The notes under the pieces are model-generated. The model searched no databases. It saw only the letters and a program-made list of their open reading frames with translations, and was not told the origin of the DNA. Source: JBKBKC01 sp046294265 (lineage in GTDB: Bacteria > Pseudomonadota > Alphaproteobacteria > Rhodobacterales > Rhodobacteraceae). From it: a stretch of DNA of 64,000 nt. This document shows positions 8,831-18,953 of this stretch, piece after piece. Where the stretch lies: positions 1 to 64,000 of the forward strand of contig JBKBKC010000011.1 in assembly GCA_046294265.1 (NCBI GenBank), written 5' to 3'. Numbering within the stretch: position 1 is the stretch's first letter; the number at the start of each line of letters is the position of its first letter. Position numbers and translations under genes: made by a program.

Positions 8831-9184
8831 GCGGCCCGCCCGTGGATCGGCCAGCATCGCGCGCAAGCGCCATGCCAGCATCAACTTCCGGCAGCGATGC
8901 CGCATTCGGCAATGCCGCAACGGCGCCGTCGCACCGCTGGAGGCGGCCCTTGTGGACGGTGGCGATCTGGCCGAGGTGTCCGACCGGGTCTTTTCCCGCG
9001 ATGCCGAGGCGGCGATCATCGCCTTTCAGGCCGAAACCACCTTCCGCACACCGGCCGTGCGAACCGTGAACTTTTTGCGCAGGCTGGGCATCTTCACGCG
9101 CTCCGCCTTCGCCGGCTGCTGAGCCTGCGCGATGACAGGCGGACGGCGCGCCGGGCCTTGACCTGATATCGAGTGCGACCCCGG
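8831..9184. other. intergenic region with a possible gene remnant
   Basis: Between the convergent ABC ATPase and ndvB no intact gene is clear. In the + frame ending at 9122 the last 60 codons (from about 8930) read like a natural protein tail: LEAALVDGGDLAEVSDRVF, then FQAETTFRTPAVRTVNFLRR. The upstream part is Arg/Cys-rich and implausible. It could be the decayed C-terminus of a gene once belonging to the transport operon. I do not recognise the family. Confidence 0.3.
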
Positions 9185-12100
9185 TTACATCCCGCTGCCC
9201 AGCACGATCTCGAGATGCCCGTTCAGATCGCGACGGTGCAATGTCAACCGCCCGTCCTGCACGACACAGGCGCGCCCGTTCAGCGCGGCGCGCTGCACGC
9301 CGTGGCCGGACTGTTCAGGGTTCAGCACGGTCACCGTCACCCCCAGATCGGCAAGTGCGAGGCGGATGGTCAGCGACGGCCATGATGCCGGAATACAGGG
9401 ATCAAAGGTCAAAAGGTCGCCCGCGACGGTCAGGCCTGCCAACCCCTCGATCCCGGCGCGATACATCCAGGCGGCTGAGCCGGTATACCAGCTCCAGCCG
9501 CCGCGCCCCTCATGCGGGGCGGTGGAATAGACGTCGGCGGCAATCACATAGGGCTCCAGCCTGTAGCGCTGCGCGGCGTCGGGCGTCAGCGCGTGGTTGA
9601 TCGGGTTCAAGAGTGCGAACAGGCCATGCGCCGCATCCCCGTTACCCAGCCGCGCCTGCGCCAGCACCGCCCACATGGCGGCATGGCTGTATTGGCCGCC
9701 GTTCTCGCGCAGGCCAGGCGGGTAGCCCTTGATATAGCCGGGGTCCTGGGCGCCGCGCTCGAACGGCGGGGCGAAGAGCAGAGCAAGGCCGGGATCGGGG
9801 CGGATCAGATGCGCGGTGACCGAGGCCATGGCGGTGGCCGCGCGGGCAGGATCGGCCGCGCCCGACAGCACCGCCCAGGATTGCGCGATGGAATCGATGC
9901 GGCATTCCTCCGCCTCGGCCGTCCCCAGCAAAGTGCCATCGTCATAGGTGCCGCGCCGATACCATGCGCCGTCCCAGCCGTCACGCTCGATGGCCGCCGC
10001 CACCGCATCGGCATGCGCGAGCCACGCCGCCGCCCGCGCCGGATCGCGGGTGGCGGCATGGGGCGCCATCGCCCGCAGCGTGGCGATCAGCAGCCAGCCC
10101 AGCCAGACGCTGGTGCCGCTGCCCTTCGCGCCCACCCGGTTCATCCCGTCATTCCAGTCGCCCGTGCCGATCAGCGGCATCCCGTTGGCCCCGGTCAACG
10201 CGATGGTCTGGTCCAGCCCGCGCGCGCAGTGCTCGAACAGGCTTGCGGTGGTGTCGGACACCTGCGGCAGAAAGAAATCATCCGCTTCGCCGGGGGCCAG
10301 GGGCGGGCCGTCGAGGAACGGCAGCATTTCGTCGAACACCGCCCGGTCGCCCGACACCCGCACATATTGCGCGGCGGCAAAGGCCAGCCACACCCGGTCA
10401 TCCGAAATCCGCGTCCGGACGCCCTGGCCGGAATGCGGCAGCCACCAGTGCTGCACGTCGCCCTCGGGGAACTGCCGGGCGGCGGCGCGCAAAAGATGTG
10501 CGCGGGTGATCTCGGGGCGTAGCGCGGTCAGCGCCATGCCGTCCTGCAACTGGTCCCGAAAGCCGTAGGCGCCGCTGGCCTGATAGAACCCGGCGCGCGC
10601 CCAGATGCGGCATGCCAGCGACTGATAGAGCAGCCAGCCGTTCAGCATGATGTCCATGGCCCGGTCGGGCGAGGTGACCTGCACCGACCCCAGCAGCGCG
10701 GTCCAGTGCGCGGTAACCTGATCCCGCATAGCCTGCGGATCGCGGGCGCGGGTGGCGAGGATCAGCGCACTCGCCGCCTCGGCCGTTGCCGCCTGCCCGA
10801 GAAGGAAGGTCAGATCGATCGAGGCCCCCGGTTGCAGGGTAATGCGCCGCTGCAGGGCCGCGCAGGCATCCAGCGCGGGGCCGCAGCATCCGTCCAGCGG
10901 GCCTGTATTCAGGCCCGTGGGGGCAGCCATCCCGCCCGCACCCAGAAACCCTGCCCGGTCGCAGGTCAGGCTGTCCGCACCCCCCAGATCGGCAAAGGCC
11001 ACCCGCCCGGCAAAGGCATCGCTGCGCGGATTGTGCGCCAGCACCGCGCCGGTGACGGGATCGACGGCGGTGATCAGATGCCCGGCAGTGGCGCTTCGCG
11101 ACGGCCCCAGCACCAGCGTCGCAAAGCCCGTCACCGCCAGATGCCGCACCCGGCCCGAGGTGTTGCGCAGCCGCAGCCGGCTGACCCTGACCGCCGCATC
11201 CATGGGCACGAACTGCAATAGCTCTGCCGAAATGCCCTGCCCGGAATGCGTGAACACCGAATAGCCAAAGCCGTGCCGGGCGACGTAGCGGCCGGAGGTG
11301 CGGATCGGCAGGGCCGTGGGCGTCCAGACCCGGCCGGTGTCCAGATCCTGCAGATAGACCGCCTCGCCCGCCGGATCGCTTACTGGATCGTTCGACCATG
11401 GCGTGAGCTGGTTCTCGCGGCTGTTTTCTGACCAGGCAAAGCCGCTGCCCTCGGCCGAGACCTGAAACCCGAAGGCGGGGTTGGCGATCACGTTGATCCA
11501 GGGCGCAGGCGTGGTGGCGCCGGCGTCCAGCACGGTCACATATTCGCGGCCCAGATCGGCGAAACCGCCAAGGCCGTTGAAGAATTCCAGCGCCGGCAGG
11601 GGCTGCGGCGGGTCTGGCGCGCGCGGAGCCACAGGCGCAGGCAGAGTAACGGGCATGGCTTCGGGCAGCGCGTCCAGATGCGTGCCGATCCCGCCGCGAC
11701 GGGCCTGCAGCACCGCACCGGCGCTGGCCATCAGCAGGCCGCGCGCATCAGGTGGCATCAGATCGGCGCGCAGCGGATGCACCGCCCCCTGAACACCCTG
11801 GCCTGCAAGCCTCGGGCGCGCCTGCACCGAACGGACGGCGGCCTCGATGGCCACCTGCAGGTCCTGCACATACGAGGACGCGCGGTCGTTCAGGATCACC
11901 AGATCAATCGCGACCTGCCGCATCCGCCAATAGTCCTGCGCCGCCAGCGCCTCGTGCAGGCGGGGCAGGTCCTCGGTATCGCCGATCACCAGCAGAAGGA
12001 TCGGCAGGTCGCCCGAAATCCCCATGCCCCAAAGCCGCGACTGCGCCCCGGCCCCGGCGAGGATCCTTGCCGCCGGGGGGCGCAGACGGGCATCATGGCG

Positions 12101-15100
12101 GATCATCATTCCCGCCAGCCGCTGGAAATTCGCCGCCGCCTCTTCGGTCACGCCGTGGTGGCGCAACTGCACCTGGCTCTGGGTCCAGGACAGGGTGAGC
12201 GCCCGGCCGAAGGCGGATGTGTCGTGGTGGCGGTCCACAAGGTCCAAGAGCGCCTCGGGCGTGGCGGCAACCATCGTCCAGAAGGTCACCCGCGCAAGGC
12301 CGCCCGGCGGCACCGTGACCGTGCGGCGCAGGCTGAACACCGGGTCCAGCACGGTGCCGATACGGCCGGTAAGCGGCGCTGCCGACAAGGCCGCCTGCGC
12401 GATGCTGCGGCCCCGCCCGACAAAGGCGGCGCGGTCGGTTTCGAATTGCAGGGGCGCGGTTTCCACTCCCTCGACCACGGCGATATGGGCGGCCCAGATC
12501 TCGGGCTCGGCGGGGTCGCGGCGGCGGCGGCTGGCGATCAGGACGCCCAGTTCCGGCATATGGTCGGTAACGACGAAGAGCTTGGAGAACGCCGGATGGG
12601 CAAGATCGGCGGCGGCGGGGGCAAGCACCAGTTCGGCGTAAGAGGTCACCTCGATCTCACGCGCGCGCCGCCCGGTGTTGGTCAGCGTCACCCGCCGCGC
12701 CTCGGCGTCATCCTCGCCCGAGACGACAACTTCGGTGGTGGTGGTCAGGCCCGGACCCTGATGCGTGAAGGTGGCCTGATGCTCGCCAAAGGTGGCCGTA
12801 TGGGCGTCGGCCACCGCGCCGGCGGGATGCAGGGCGGCTGACCACAGCGCGCCGGACCGGGTATCGCGCAGCAAGGCAAAGCCGCCAAACCCGCCATCGT
12901 CTCGCCAGCGCGTGACCGCCATGTCATGCCAGCGGCTGAACCCTTCGCCGGTCGGTGTCAGCATCACGCCGTAGCGGCCGTTCGACAGCAGATGCGCCGT
13001 GGGCCAGGCCTGCGCGGGGCTGTCGAAATGCCGGACCCGTGGCACCGACACCAGCGCCGCGGGCGTCACCTGCACATCGCTGGCCCGAGGGGCCGCGGCA
13101 TCGGCATCGCGCGGCACCCGTTCCTGCAACAGCAACTCCACCGCCCGGATCATCGGCTCGGCATGGAATCGCGCGCGCAGCCGCCCGTCCTGCACCACAT
13201 TGGCAAGCGCGCAGATCGTCATGCCCTGATGATGCGCCATGAAGCTCTGCACGATGCACATCTTGCGACCCGCAGGCAGGCGCGCGGGCGTGTAGTCCAG
13301 CGCCTCGTAGAATCCGAAATCCCCCATGGCGCCCAGCCCCTCCAGCCGGGCAAAGTTGCGCAGGGCCGCCTGCGGGTCCGCCATCGCCGCAAGCGCGGTG
13401 GCGTAGGGCGCGATCACCCGGTTATCGGCCAGCCCGCGCTTCAGCCCCAGCCCCGGCACGCCGAAGTTGGAATACTGATACGTCATCTCCAGATCGCGGG
13501 CGTTGTAGGCGGATTCCGAAATGCCCCAGGGCAGGTTCAACCCGTCCGCATAGGCGCGCTGGCGCTGGACCACACGGCGGTTGGTGTCATCCAGCACCGA
13601 CCCCGGCGGCGCGCGCATCACGAGGGACGGCATCAGGTATTCGAACATGCTGCCCGACCACGAGGTCAGCGCCGCGCCTGCCCCGATGGGCGTCGCCGCA
13701 CGGCCCAAGCGGAACCAGTGGCGCGTCGGCGCGTCGCCCTTGGCAATGGCAAACAGGCTGGCCAGCCGCGCTTCGGAGGCGAGGAGGTCATAGCAGCTCG
13801 CGTCCAGCGTGTTGGTGGCAACGGAAAAGCCGACGGAGAGCAGGTCCTTGTCCGGATCCAGAAGAAACGCGAAATCCATTCCCATGGCAAAGCTGCGGGC
13901 CATCTGCGCCACCAGGCGCAGCCGTTCGGCAGGCACCGGCGATGCCGCGCAACTGGTCAGGCTTGCCACGATCGCCCGCGTCCAGAACAGCGCCTCGGGG
14001 GTGACCCCCGGAGCCTCGGCCACCGTCACGGCGGCTTGCGCCAGGGCCAGGTCCAGCGGGCTGGCCGCACAGCGCGCCAGCGCCTCGGCCAGCAGCGGGC
14101 CGGGTTCGGTCGCCTGCGCCAGCAACAGCGCGTCGCGCGCCCCGGACGGGGCGGCGTCGCCCACCATCTCCTCGCAGCCGATTTCCTCGCAGGCCAATTC
14201 CTCGCAGGCCTGCGCCACCGCGATGAGGTGGCCGGCCAGATTGCCGCTGTCCACCGACGAGACATAGGCCGGGTCAAGCACCGCAAGGTTGCGCGTGTCA
14301 TGCCAGTTGTGCAGGTGGCCCCGGTGGCGGGGCATCCGGTGCAGGGTGCGCAGGGTCTGTTCCAGCCGTGTGACCGCCTCTTCCGCGCCGATCCAGCCCA
14401 TGTCCCGCGCCACCGTCACCGACAGCAGGTAAAGCCCTATGTTGGTGGGCGAGGTGCGGTGCGCCACCGCGGGCCGCGGGGTCTCCTGCATGTTGTCGGG
14501 TGGCAGGAAGCTGTCGGCCTCGGTCACCATGGCTTCGAAATAGCGCCAGGTGCGGCGGGCGATCAGCCGCAGGTCCTGCACCTCCGCGGTCGACAGGGGG
14601 GCCTTGGCCTGAGGCGCGCGGGGCTGGCTGATGCGGCGGGACACGGCGGGTGCGGCCAGCCAGACCAGTGCGAAGGGCAGCACGAAAGGCAGGCTCGCCG
14701 GGTTCCCCAAAACCGCCAGCCCGCAGCATCCCAGACCCAACACGACGCCTCCCGCCCGCGCCAGGTAGTGCGCGGCCAGCCCGGGCATCGCCCCGCCGCC
14801 GGTCTGCGCCGCCGTGGTCCATTCCAGCAGGTGCCGTCGGGTCAGACCCAGCCGGATCAGGCTGCGCCCCACCGCATCCAGCCGCAGCCAGGCCGTGTCG
14901 GCCAGCAGCACCAGCGTCAGCCCGATCTGCGCCAGCGCCGCCTTTGTGTCGGTCCACAGCGCCACCATGTGGCTGCGCGAGGTGATGCCCGCGCGGCCCG
15001 GCACCAGCGCGAAGGGCAGCGGCAGCAGATAGGGCAGTGCCAGCATCGCCAGCACGCCAACCGTCCAAGCCAAGGGCGTGGTCAGCCACCCCGCCAGCAG

Positions 15101-17506
15101 CGTTGCCAGCGTCAGCGGCGCCAGGAGCGACCGGCGCAGATTGTCCAGCATCTTCCACCGCCCGACCGCGGGCAGGCCACCCACGCTGCGCCGGCGCCCC
15201 GTGACCCACGGCAGCAGCTGCCAGTCGCCGCGCGCCCAGCGGTGCTGGCGGCGGGCATCGACATCGTGGCGCGCCGGAAAATCCTCGACCACCTGGATGT
15301 CCGACGCCAGCCCCGCCCGCGCAAAGATGCCCTCGAACAGGTCATGGCTCAGCAGCGCGTTCTCCGGCACGCGGCCCTCCAGCGCCGCGTCGAACGCATC
15401 GACGTCATAGATGCCCTTGCCGGTGAACGACCCCTCGTCGAACAGGTCCTGATAGACATCCGAGGTGGCGGCGGCATAGGGCTCGATCCCGCCGGGGGCC
15501 GAGAACGCCGCCTGATAGATCGACCCGTCCCGCCCCAATGGCAGCGACGGGGCGACCCGGGGTTGCAGGATGCCGTAGCCCGCCACCACCCTTTGGGATG
15601 CAGGGTCCAGCCGGGCACGGTTCAGCGGATGCGCCATCTTGCCGACCATCCGCCGCACCGTATCGCGCATCAGGCGCGTGTCGGCGTCCAGCGTGATCAC
15701 AAAACGCACGTGACGCGGCAAGGCGCCGCCGGGCAGAAAGCTGGTGTCGCCCGCGCCCCGCAGCAGCCGGTTCAGTTCGGCCAGCTTGCCACGCTTGCGC
15801 TCCCACCCCATCCAGACGCCTTCGGACGGGTTCCACAGCCGGTCACGGTGCAGCAGCAAAAAGCGGGGTGCATCGGGGCAGGGGTGGCGGGCGTTCAGCG
15901 CGGCGATGCCATCGGTCGCTTGCGCGAACAGTGCCGCATCCTGTGGCGTCGTCCGGCTGACGGCATCGGGGCCGTCGGACAGCAGCGCGTATTGCACCGC
16001 GCCGCCGATGGAGGACAGAAAATGCACCTCCAGCCGCTCGATCATCTGCGCCAGTTCCGCGGCATCGTGCAGGATCACCGGCACCGCCACCAGCACCGCG
16101 AGGTCAGGCGGAATGCCCGCCTGCAACGAGAGCCCCGGCAGCGGCTGCGGCCCAAGGGTCCGCGTCACCGCCATGTTGACCAGCGCGGTCGCCGCCTCCA
16201 CCGCGACGGCCAGCCCGGTCAGCGCCAGCGCGATCAGGGCCCATCCCGCCGCCCCGCTGGCCGCCAGCGCCAGGGTCAGCACGAGGCCCGAGGCCAGACC
16301 AAGTGCCCCCAGATACCCCCTCAGCCCAACCCCGCGCACCCCGCGCCGCAGCCGCAACCGCCATGGCGCGCGGAATCCCAGCGCCGCCTCAAGCGCCGCT
16401 GTCCCCGGCCCGATCAGCGCAGCCCCCGCATCGCCCGTTGCCAGCGCCGCCGCCGTCACGGCGGCCTCGTCCTGGCCCGATCCGCGCGCCAGCGTTTCGA
16501 TGGCGGTGCGATAGCGGTTGCGGGTGGCGAAATCCATCGCAGCGAAATCGCTGCCCGCGCGCAGTTGCGCATCGACCAGGCTGACCGCCTCAAAGAATTC
16601 GGCCCAGTCCAGTTCCGACAACAGCCGCATCGAGGTGACGAGGTTGCGCATCGTCACATTCGCAGCACCCTGGCGCATCTGCGCGCCGGTCACCACCGCA
16701 TCGATCGAGGTGCCGCGTGCCGCAAGCCGATCCTCCAGCCAGCCCAAGAGCGGCGTGTCGCTGGGATCGGCCCCGCGCAACCGCCGCGCGATCTGGGCGA
16801 AAAAGACATCGGGCCCGTCGTCGCCAAGACCCTCCGACGCGGCATTCATGGCCGCCATGCCCCCTGGCCCACCCGACAGAACCCGGTCCACCGCCGCGTC
16901 GGCCGCGGCCCGCACCGCACCGGCCGCGACGATCTGCACAGACAGACGCCGCATGTTCTCGATCATCACGATACGCATGGTGATGGCGATGGCCCAAAGC
17001 TCGCCGATCGTCAGGGGTTGCACGGTCTGGTAAGCCTGCACAAAACGGGTGAGGACGGGTGCCGAGAACAGGCTGTCGGTATGGGCGACATAGGCCCATG
17101 CCAGTTCCATCACCCGCGGGTATCCGGCAAACGGCCCTGTCGCGAGCTTGGGCAACTGCCGATAATAGCCGGGTGGAAGGTCCGCGCGGATCTGGCGCAG
17201 CTGTGTCTCGACGGTATGGAAATTGTCCATCAGCCATTCGGCGGCCGGCGTGATCGGCTGGCCCGCCTGCAACGCCGCGGCACTGGACCGGTAGGCATCA
17301 AGCAAGGTGTCTGCATTATCCTTCAATCGCCCCGCAAGACGGCGCACCCTGGCCGCGCGGCCCGTGGCAACGCTTTGCGCCGCCGCCAGCGACAGCGCGT
17401 GGTGTTCCAGCCGTTCGGCGCCGAACAGGTCGGCGCGGATCGCGCGGCGGTCTTGCCACAGGTCGGGGCGGGCCCTGCCTCGGGGCCAGCGCAAGTGCTG
17501 CGTCAC
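9185..17506 (-). CDS. ndvB: cyclic beta-1,2-glucan synthase NdvB/ChvB
   Basis: A 2773-residue inner-membrane enzyme that polymerises glucose from UDP-glucose, trims the chain and closes it into the periplasmic cyclic glucan used in osmoadaptation and host contact. In order: N-terminal region with a DLFGAERLEHHALSLA motif; a membrane-embedded GT84 domain with LDADTRLMRD near residue 606 and QHRWARGDWQ near 753; further membrane segments; a glucoamylase-like region (SWSGSMFEYLMPSLV); and C-terminal GH94 domains with the catalytic GTGDWNDGMNRVG near residue 2447. Length fits the family (about 2800). The start chosen is GTG at 17506, overlapping the stop of a small upstream gene as GTGA; the longer open frame upstream has no family-like content. 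Confidence 0.93.
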   Translation of the reverse strand: MTQHLRWPRGRARPDLWQDRRAIRADLFGAERLEHHALSLAAAQSVATGRAARVRRLAGRLKDNADTLLDAYRSSAAALQAGQPITPAAEWLMDNFHTVETQLRQIRADLPPGYYRQLPKLATGPFAGYPRVMELAWAYVAHTDSLFSAPVLTRFVQAYQTVQPLTIGELWAIAITMRIVMIENMRRLSVQIVAAGAVRAAADAAVDRVLSGGPGGMAAMNAASEGLGDDGPDVFFAQIARRLRGADPSDTPLLGWLEDRLAARGTSIDAVVTGAQMRQGAANVTMRNLVTSMRLLSELDWAEFFEAVSLVDAQLRAGSDFAAMDFATRNRYRTAIETLARGSGQDEAAVTAAALATGDAGAALIGPGTAALEAALGFRAPWRLRLRRGVRGVGLRGYLGALGLASGLVLTLALAASGAAGWALIALALTGLAVAVEAATALVNMAVTRTLGPQPLPGLSLQAGIPPDLAVLVAVPVILHDAAELAQMIERLEVHFLSSIGGAVQYALLSDGPDAVSRTTPQDAALFAQATDGIAALNARHPCPDAPRFLLLHRDRLWNPSEGVWMGWERKRGKLAELNRLLRGAGDTSFLPGGALPRHVRFVITLDADTRLMRDTVRRMVGKMAHPLNRARLDPASQRVVAGYGILQPRVAPSLPLGRDGSIYQAAFSAPGGIEPYAAATSDVYQDLFDEGSFTGKGIYDVDAFDAALEGRVPENALLSHDLFEGIFARAGLASDIQVVEDFPARHDVDARRQHRWARGDWQLLPWVTGRRRSVGGLPAVGRWKMLDNLRRSLLAPLTLATLLAGWLTTPLAWTVGVLAMLALPYLLPLPFALVPGRAGITSRSHMVALWTDTKAALAQIGLTLVLLADTAWLRLDAVGRSLIRLGLTRRHLLEWTTAAQTGGGAMPGLAAHYLARAGGVVLGLGCCGLAVLGNPASLPFVLPFALVWLAAPAVSRRISQPRAPQAKAPLSTAEVQDLRLIARRTWRYFEAMVTEADSFLPPDNMQETPRPAVAHRTSPTNIGLYLLSVTVARDMGWIGAEEAVTRLEQTLRTLHRMPRHRGHLHNWHDTRNLAVLDPAYVSSVDSGNLAGHLIAVAQACEELACEEIGCEEMVGDAAPSGARDALLLAQATEPGPLLAEALARCAASPLDLALAQAAVTVAEAPGVTPEALFWTRAIVASLTSCAASPVPAERLRLVAQMARSFAMGMDFAFLLDPDKDLLSVGFSVATNTLDASCYDLLASEARLASLFAIAKGDAPTRHWFRLGRAATPIGAGAALTSWSGSMFEYLMPSLVMRAPPGSVLDDTNRRVVQRQRAYADGLNLPWGISESAYNARDLEMTYQYSNFGVPGLGLKRGLADNRVIAPYATALAAMADPQAALRNFARLEGLGAMGDFGFYEALDYTPARLPAGRKMCIVQSFMAHHQGMTICALANVVQDGRLRARFHAEPMIRAVELLLQERVPRDADAAAPRASDVQVTPAALVSVPRVRHFDSPAQAWPTAHLLSNGRYGVMLTPTGEGFSRWHDMAVTRWRDDGGFGGFALLRDTRSGALWSAALHPAGAVADAHTATFGEHQATFTHQGPGLTTTTEVVVSGEDDAEARRVTLTNTGRRAREIEVTSYAELVLAPAAADLAHPAFSKLFVVTDHMPELGVLIASRRRRDPAEPEIWAAHIAVVEGVETAPLQFETDRAAFVGRGRSIAQAALSAAPLTGRIGTVLDPVFSLRRTVTVPPGGLARVTFWTMVAATPEALLDLVDRHHDTSAFGRALTLSWTQSQVQLRHHGVTEEAAANFQRLAGMMIRHDARLRPPAARILAGAGAQSRLWGMGISGDLPILLLVIGDTEDLPRLHEALAAQDYWRMRQVAIDLVILNDRASSYVQDLQVAIEAAVRSVQARPRLAGQGVQGAVHPLRADLMPPDARGLLMASAGAVLQARRGGIGTHLDALPEAMPVTLPAPVAPRAPDPPQPLPALEFFNGLGGFADLGREYVTVLDAGATTPAPWINVIANPAFGFQVSAEGSGFAWSENSRENQLTPWSNDPVSDPAGEAVYLQDLDTGRVWTPTALPIRTSGRYVARHGFGYSVFTHSGQGISAELLQFVPMDAAVRVSRLRLRNTSGRVRHLAVTGFATLVLGPSRSATAGHLITAVDPVTGAVLAHNPRSDAFAGRVAFADLGGADSLTCDRAGFLGAGGMAAPTGLNTGPLDGCCGPALDACAALQRRITLQPGASIDLTFLLGQAATAEAASALILATRARDPQAMRDQVTAHWTALLGSVQVTSPDRAMDIMLNGWLLYQSLACRIWARAGFYQASGAYGFRDQLQDGMALTALRPEITRAHLLRAAARQFPEGDVQHWWLPHSGQGVRTRISDDRVWLAFAAAQYVRVSGDRAVFDEMLPFLDGPPLAPGEADDFFLPQVSDTTASLFEHCARGLDQTIALTGANGMPLIGTGDWNDGMNRVGAKGSGTSVWLGWLLIATLRAMAPHAATRDPARAAAWLAHADAVAAAIERDGWDGAWYRRGTYDDGTLLGTAEAEECRIDSIAQSWAVLSGAADPARAATAMASVTAHLIRPDPGLALLFAPPFERGAQDPGYIKGYPPGLRENGGQYSHAAMWAVLAQARLGNGDAAHGLFALLNPINHALTPDAAQRYRLEPYVIAADVYSTAPHEGRGGWSWYTGSAAWMYRAGIEGLAGLTVAGDLLTFDPCIPASWPSLTIRLALADLGVTVTVLNPEQSGHGVQRAALNGRACVVQDGRLTLHRRDLNGHLEIVLGSGM

Positions 17507-17673
17507 CGCATCGGCCCATCCGCAGACGTGGTGGCGGCTTTGGCATCGGCAGCGGTCTGTCCGGCTTCGGGACGCGCCACCGGCGGTGCGTTCGGTGCGC
17601 TGAACCCGGACCCTTCGGCCCGCACGCGACGGGTCATTGCCAGCCAGCCGGCCCGAATTTCTTCCCAGCGCAT
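17503..17673 (-). CDS. 56-residue protein translationally coupled to ndvB
   Basis: The reading MRWEEIRAGWLAMTRRV continues to a Pro/Ala-rich tail and stops at TGA, which overlaps the ndvB GTG start by four bases. The ATG is preceded by GGGGAAAAGGAAAACGCAG, a good ribosome binding site, and no other plausible start for ndvB lies nearby. The M-x-W-x-x-I-x-x-x-W opening is reminiscent of CsbD-like stress proteins (MNWDxIExxW), but the rest differs, so the similarity is weak. Its role may be to load ribosomes onto ndvB or to act with the synthase; no function is known to me. Confidence 0.6.
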   Translation of the reverse strand: MRWEEIRAGWLAMTRRVRAEGSGFSAPNAPPVARPEAGQTAADAKAATTSADGPMR

Positions 17674-17940
17674 CTGCGTTTTCCTTTTCCCCTACAGCCC
17701 GTGTCACCGCGCGACGGTTGCCACGGCACGGGCGTGATTCGCCTGCCGCTGTCCCGCCGGAACCGCGGCCAACCGCTCGCCATGCCTGCCGCAGTCGTCT
17801 TTTTGCCGGAACCGGCTGGTTCCGCCCCATCCGGTGCTGGTCATGATATGAAACCGCACTGCCGGGCATCGCGTTCCATCGGCCTGTCCGAAACAGGAAA
17901 CGCGGAAGGTGACTGCGTCGGCGCGACCTCCGCTTCGGCA

Positions 17941-17988
17941 CCGTCCGCCCGGGCGGGGACGGATCGCTCTTACCCGATCATCGGGCAA
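17941..17988. promoter_or_regulatory. palindromes upstream of the ndvB unit
   Basis: Two dyads lie side by side in the 408-base gap between the 56-codon gene and the next minus-strand gene. The first (17941-17962) is CCGTCC...GGACGG around a GCCCGGGC core. The second (17970-17988) is TTACCCGAT-C-ATCGGGCAA, with 9-base arms and one mismatch. They lie about 270-330 bases before the small gene. They could be an operator or a terminator of the upstream gene. The rest of the gap (17674-18081) shows nothing else I recognise. Confidence 0.35.
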
Positions 17989-18081
17989 TCGGAACCAAGT
18001 GACCGCGCCGGAACACTTTTTCACGGTCGGGCAGACTGGGCGCTGCAAGGCATGTCGATCTTTGGCGATGGTCGCGTACCC

Positions 18082-18318
18082 TTACTTGCGGCGCGCCGAA
18101 CTCCCGCCTGCAAGGATGCCGTTGATCAGGGCTGCGACGGCGGCGTGATGCTCTGCCAGGCCGTCCTCGCCGACGTTGTCGGAATGTGCCGCCGCCGCAT
18201 CGCGCAGGAGGCCCACGATCTCCCGATCCGGCAGCACGTTGCGCTCCTTCAGCGCAAGCAGCAGCGATTCGCAGATGGCCAGGGCTGCGGTTCCGGCAAT
18301 GTCGGGCATCTCGGGCAT
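18082..18318 (-). CDS. small conserved-type hypothetical protein
   Basis: A 78-residue acidic protein starting MPEMPDIAGTAALAIC, predicted mostly helical (CESLLLALKERNVLPDREI, then a LLRDAAAAHSDNV stretch) with a short basic tail SSARRK. An AAGG ribosome binding site precedes the ATG. Codon use looks coding and the pattern resembles short uncharacterised proteins of Rhodobacteraceae. No membrane segment or catalytic motif is visible. It stands alone, upstream of the ndvB unit on the same strand, separated by about 400 bases. Confidence 0.6.
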   Translation of the reverse strand: MPEMPDIAGTAALAICESLLLALKERNVLPDREIVGLLRDAAAAHSDNVGEDGLAEHHAAVAALINGILAGGSSARRK

Positions 18319-18953
18319 GTGACGGACCTTCTGCGACCGGGTTCCAACCGGGCCGATTGCCCATGTCGTCGAACCCCACGCAAGTGTCGCACGGCTGCAC
18401 GGACCGGCGCTGAGCTAGATCAGTCCCCCGGATGTCCCGCGGATTTGCGCGCAGGGGCGGCGGTCACCCCCTCCCGTGCCACTGTGCGCGAGCATGCCTG
18501 CGCCGCACTGCGAAATCGGCGCGGCCGGGTCGATACCAGTGACGCCGGTCTCGCACCCCTTGGCCGAACTGCCCTGCACGACAAGCGGCGATGGTATAAC
18601 CCCGCCCCGCAACAACGACGACCATTTCGCCGCCTCTGCCCCCGACACCAGGGCGATCTTGCCCGTCCTGATCGCCGATCTGGGGCTTGGCCCAGCCTGC
18701 GCAAACATCCGGCAGACCTTGCGTCAAGTCGGCCGTGGTTCGCGTTCACGGCACTCCAAAGAGCCGCCACCTGCCATGCCAAGCACCGGAACGGCGTGGC
18801 GCCCATCTCTCCACCCCGCAGCGGCATTTGCGGCTTGCCGTCCCTCAGGCCCGCCCCTGCACAGACAGCAAAAGCGCCCGCGCGTCCCGCACGCGGCCCC
18901 TTCGCAGGACATCCAGCGCCCGCACGGCCATCGACACCCGCCCGGTCGGGCGG
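18319..18953. other. gene-free stretch downstream of hom
   Basis: About 635 bases without a credible gene. Several open frames cross it on both strands, but their translations are low-complexity Arg/Pro/Cys mixtures with no ribosome binding site. At the hom-proximal edge (18938-18953) a GC hairpin CCGCCCG / CGGGCGG directly follows the hom stop and probably ends that transcript. Confidence 0.5.

Noticed and set aside
12926..17737. 1603-codon open frame on the plus strand antisense to ndvB
   Set aside because: High GC and strong third-position bias in ndvB keep the opposite frame open; the translation is Arg/Gln/His/Pro-rich with no domain.
18415..18827. Minus-strand open frames downstream of hom
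   Set aside because: Three overlapping frames are open at once; none has a ribosome binding site or a protein-like composition.
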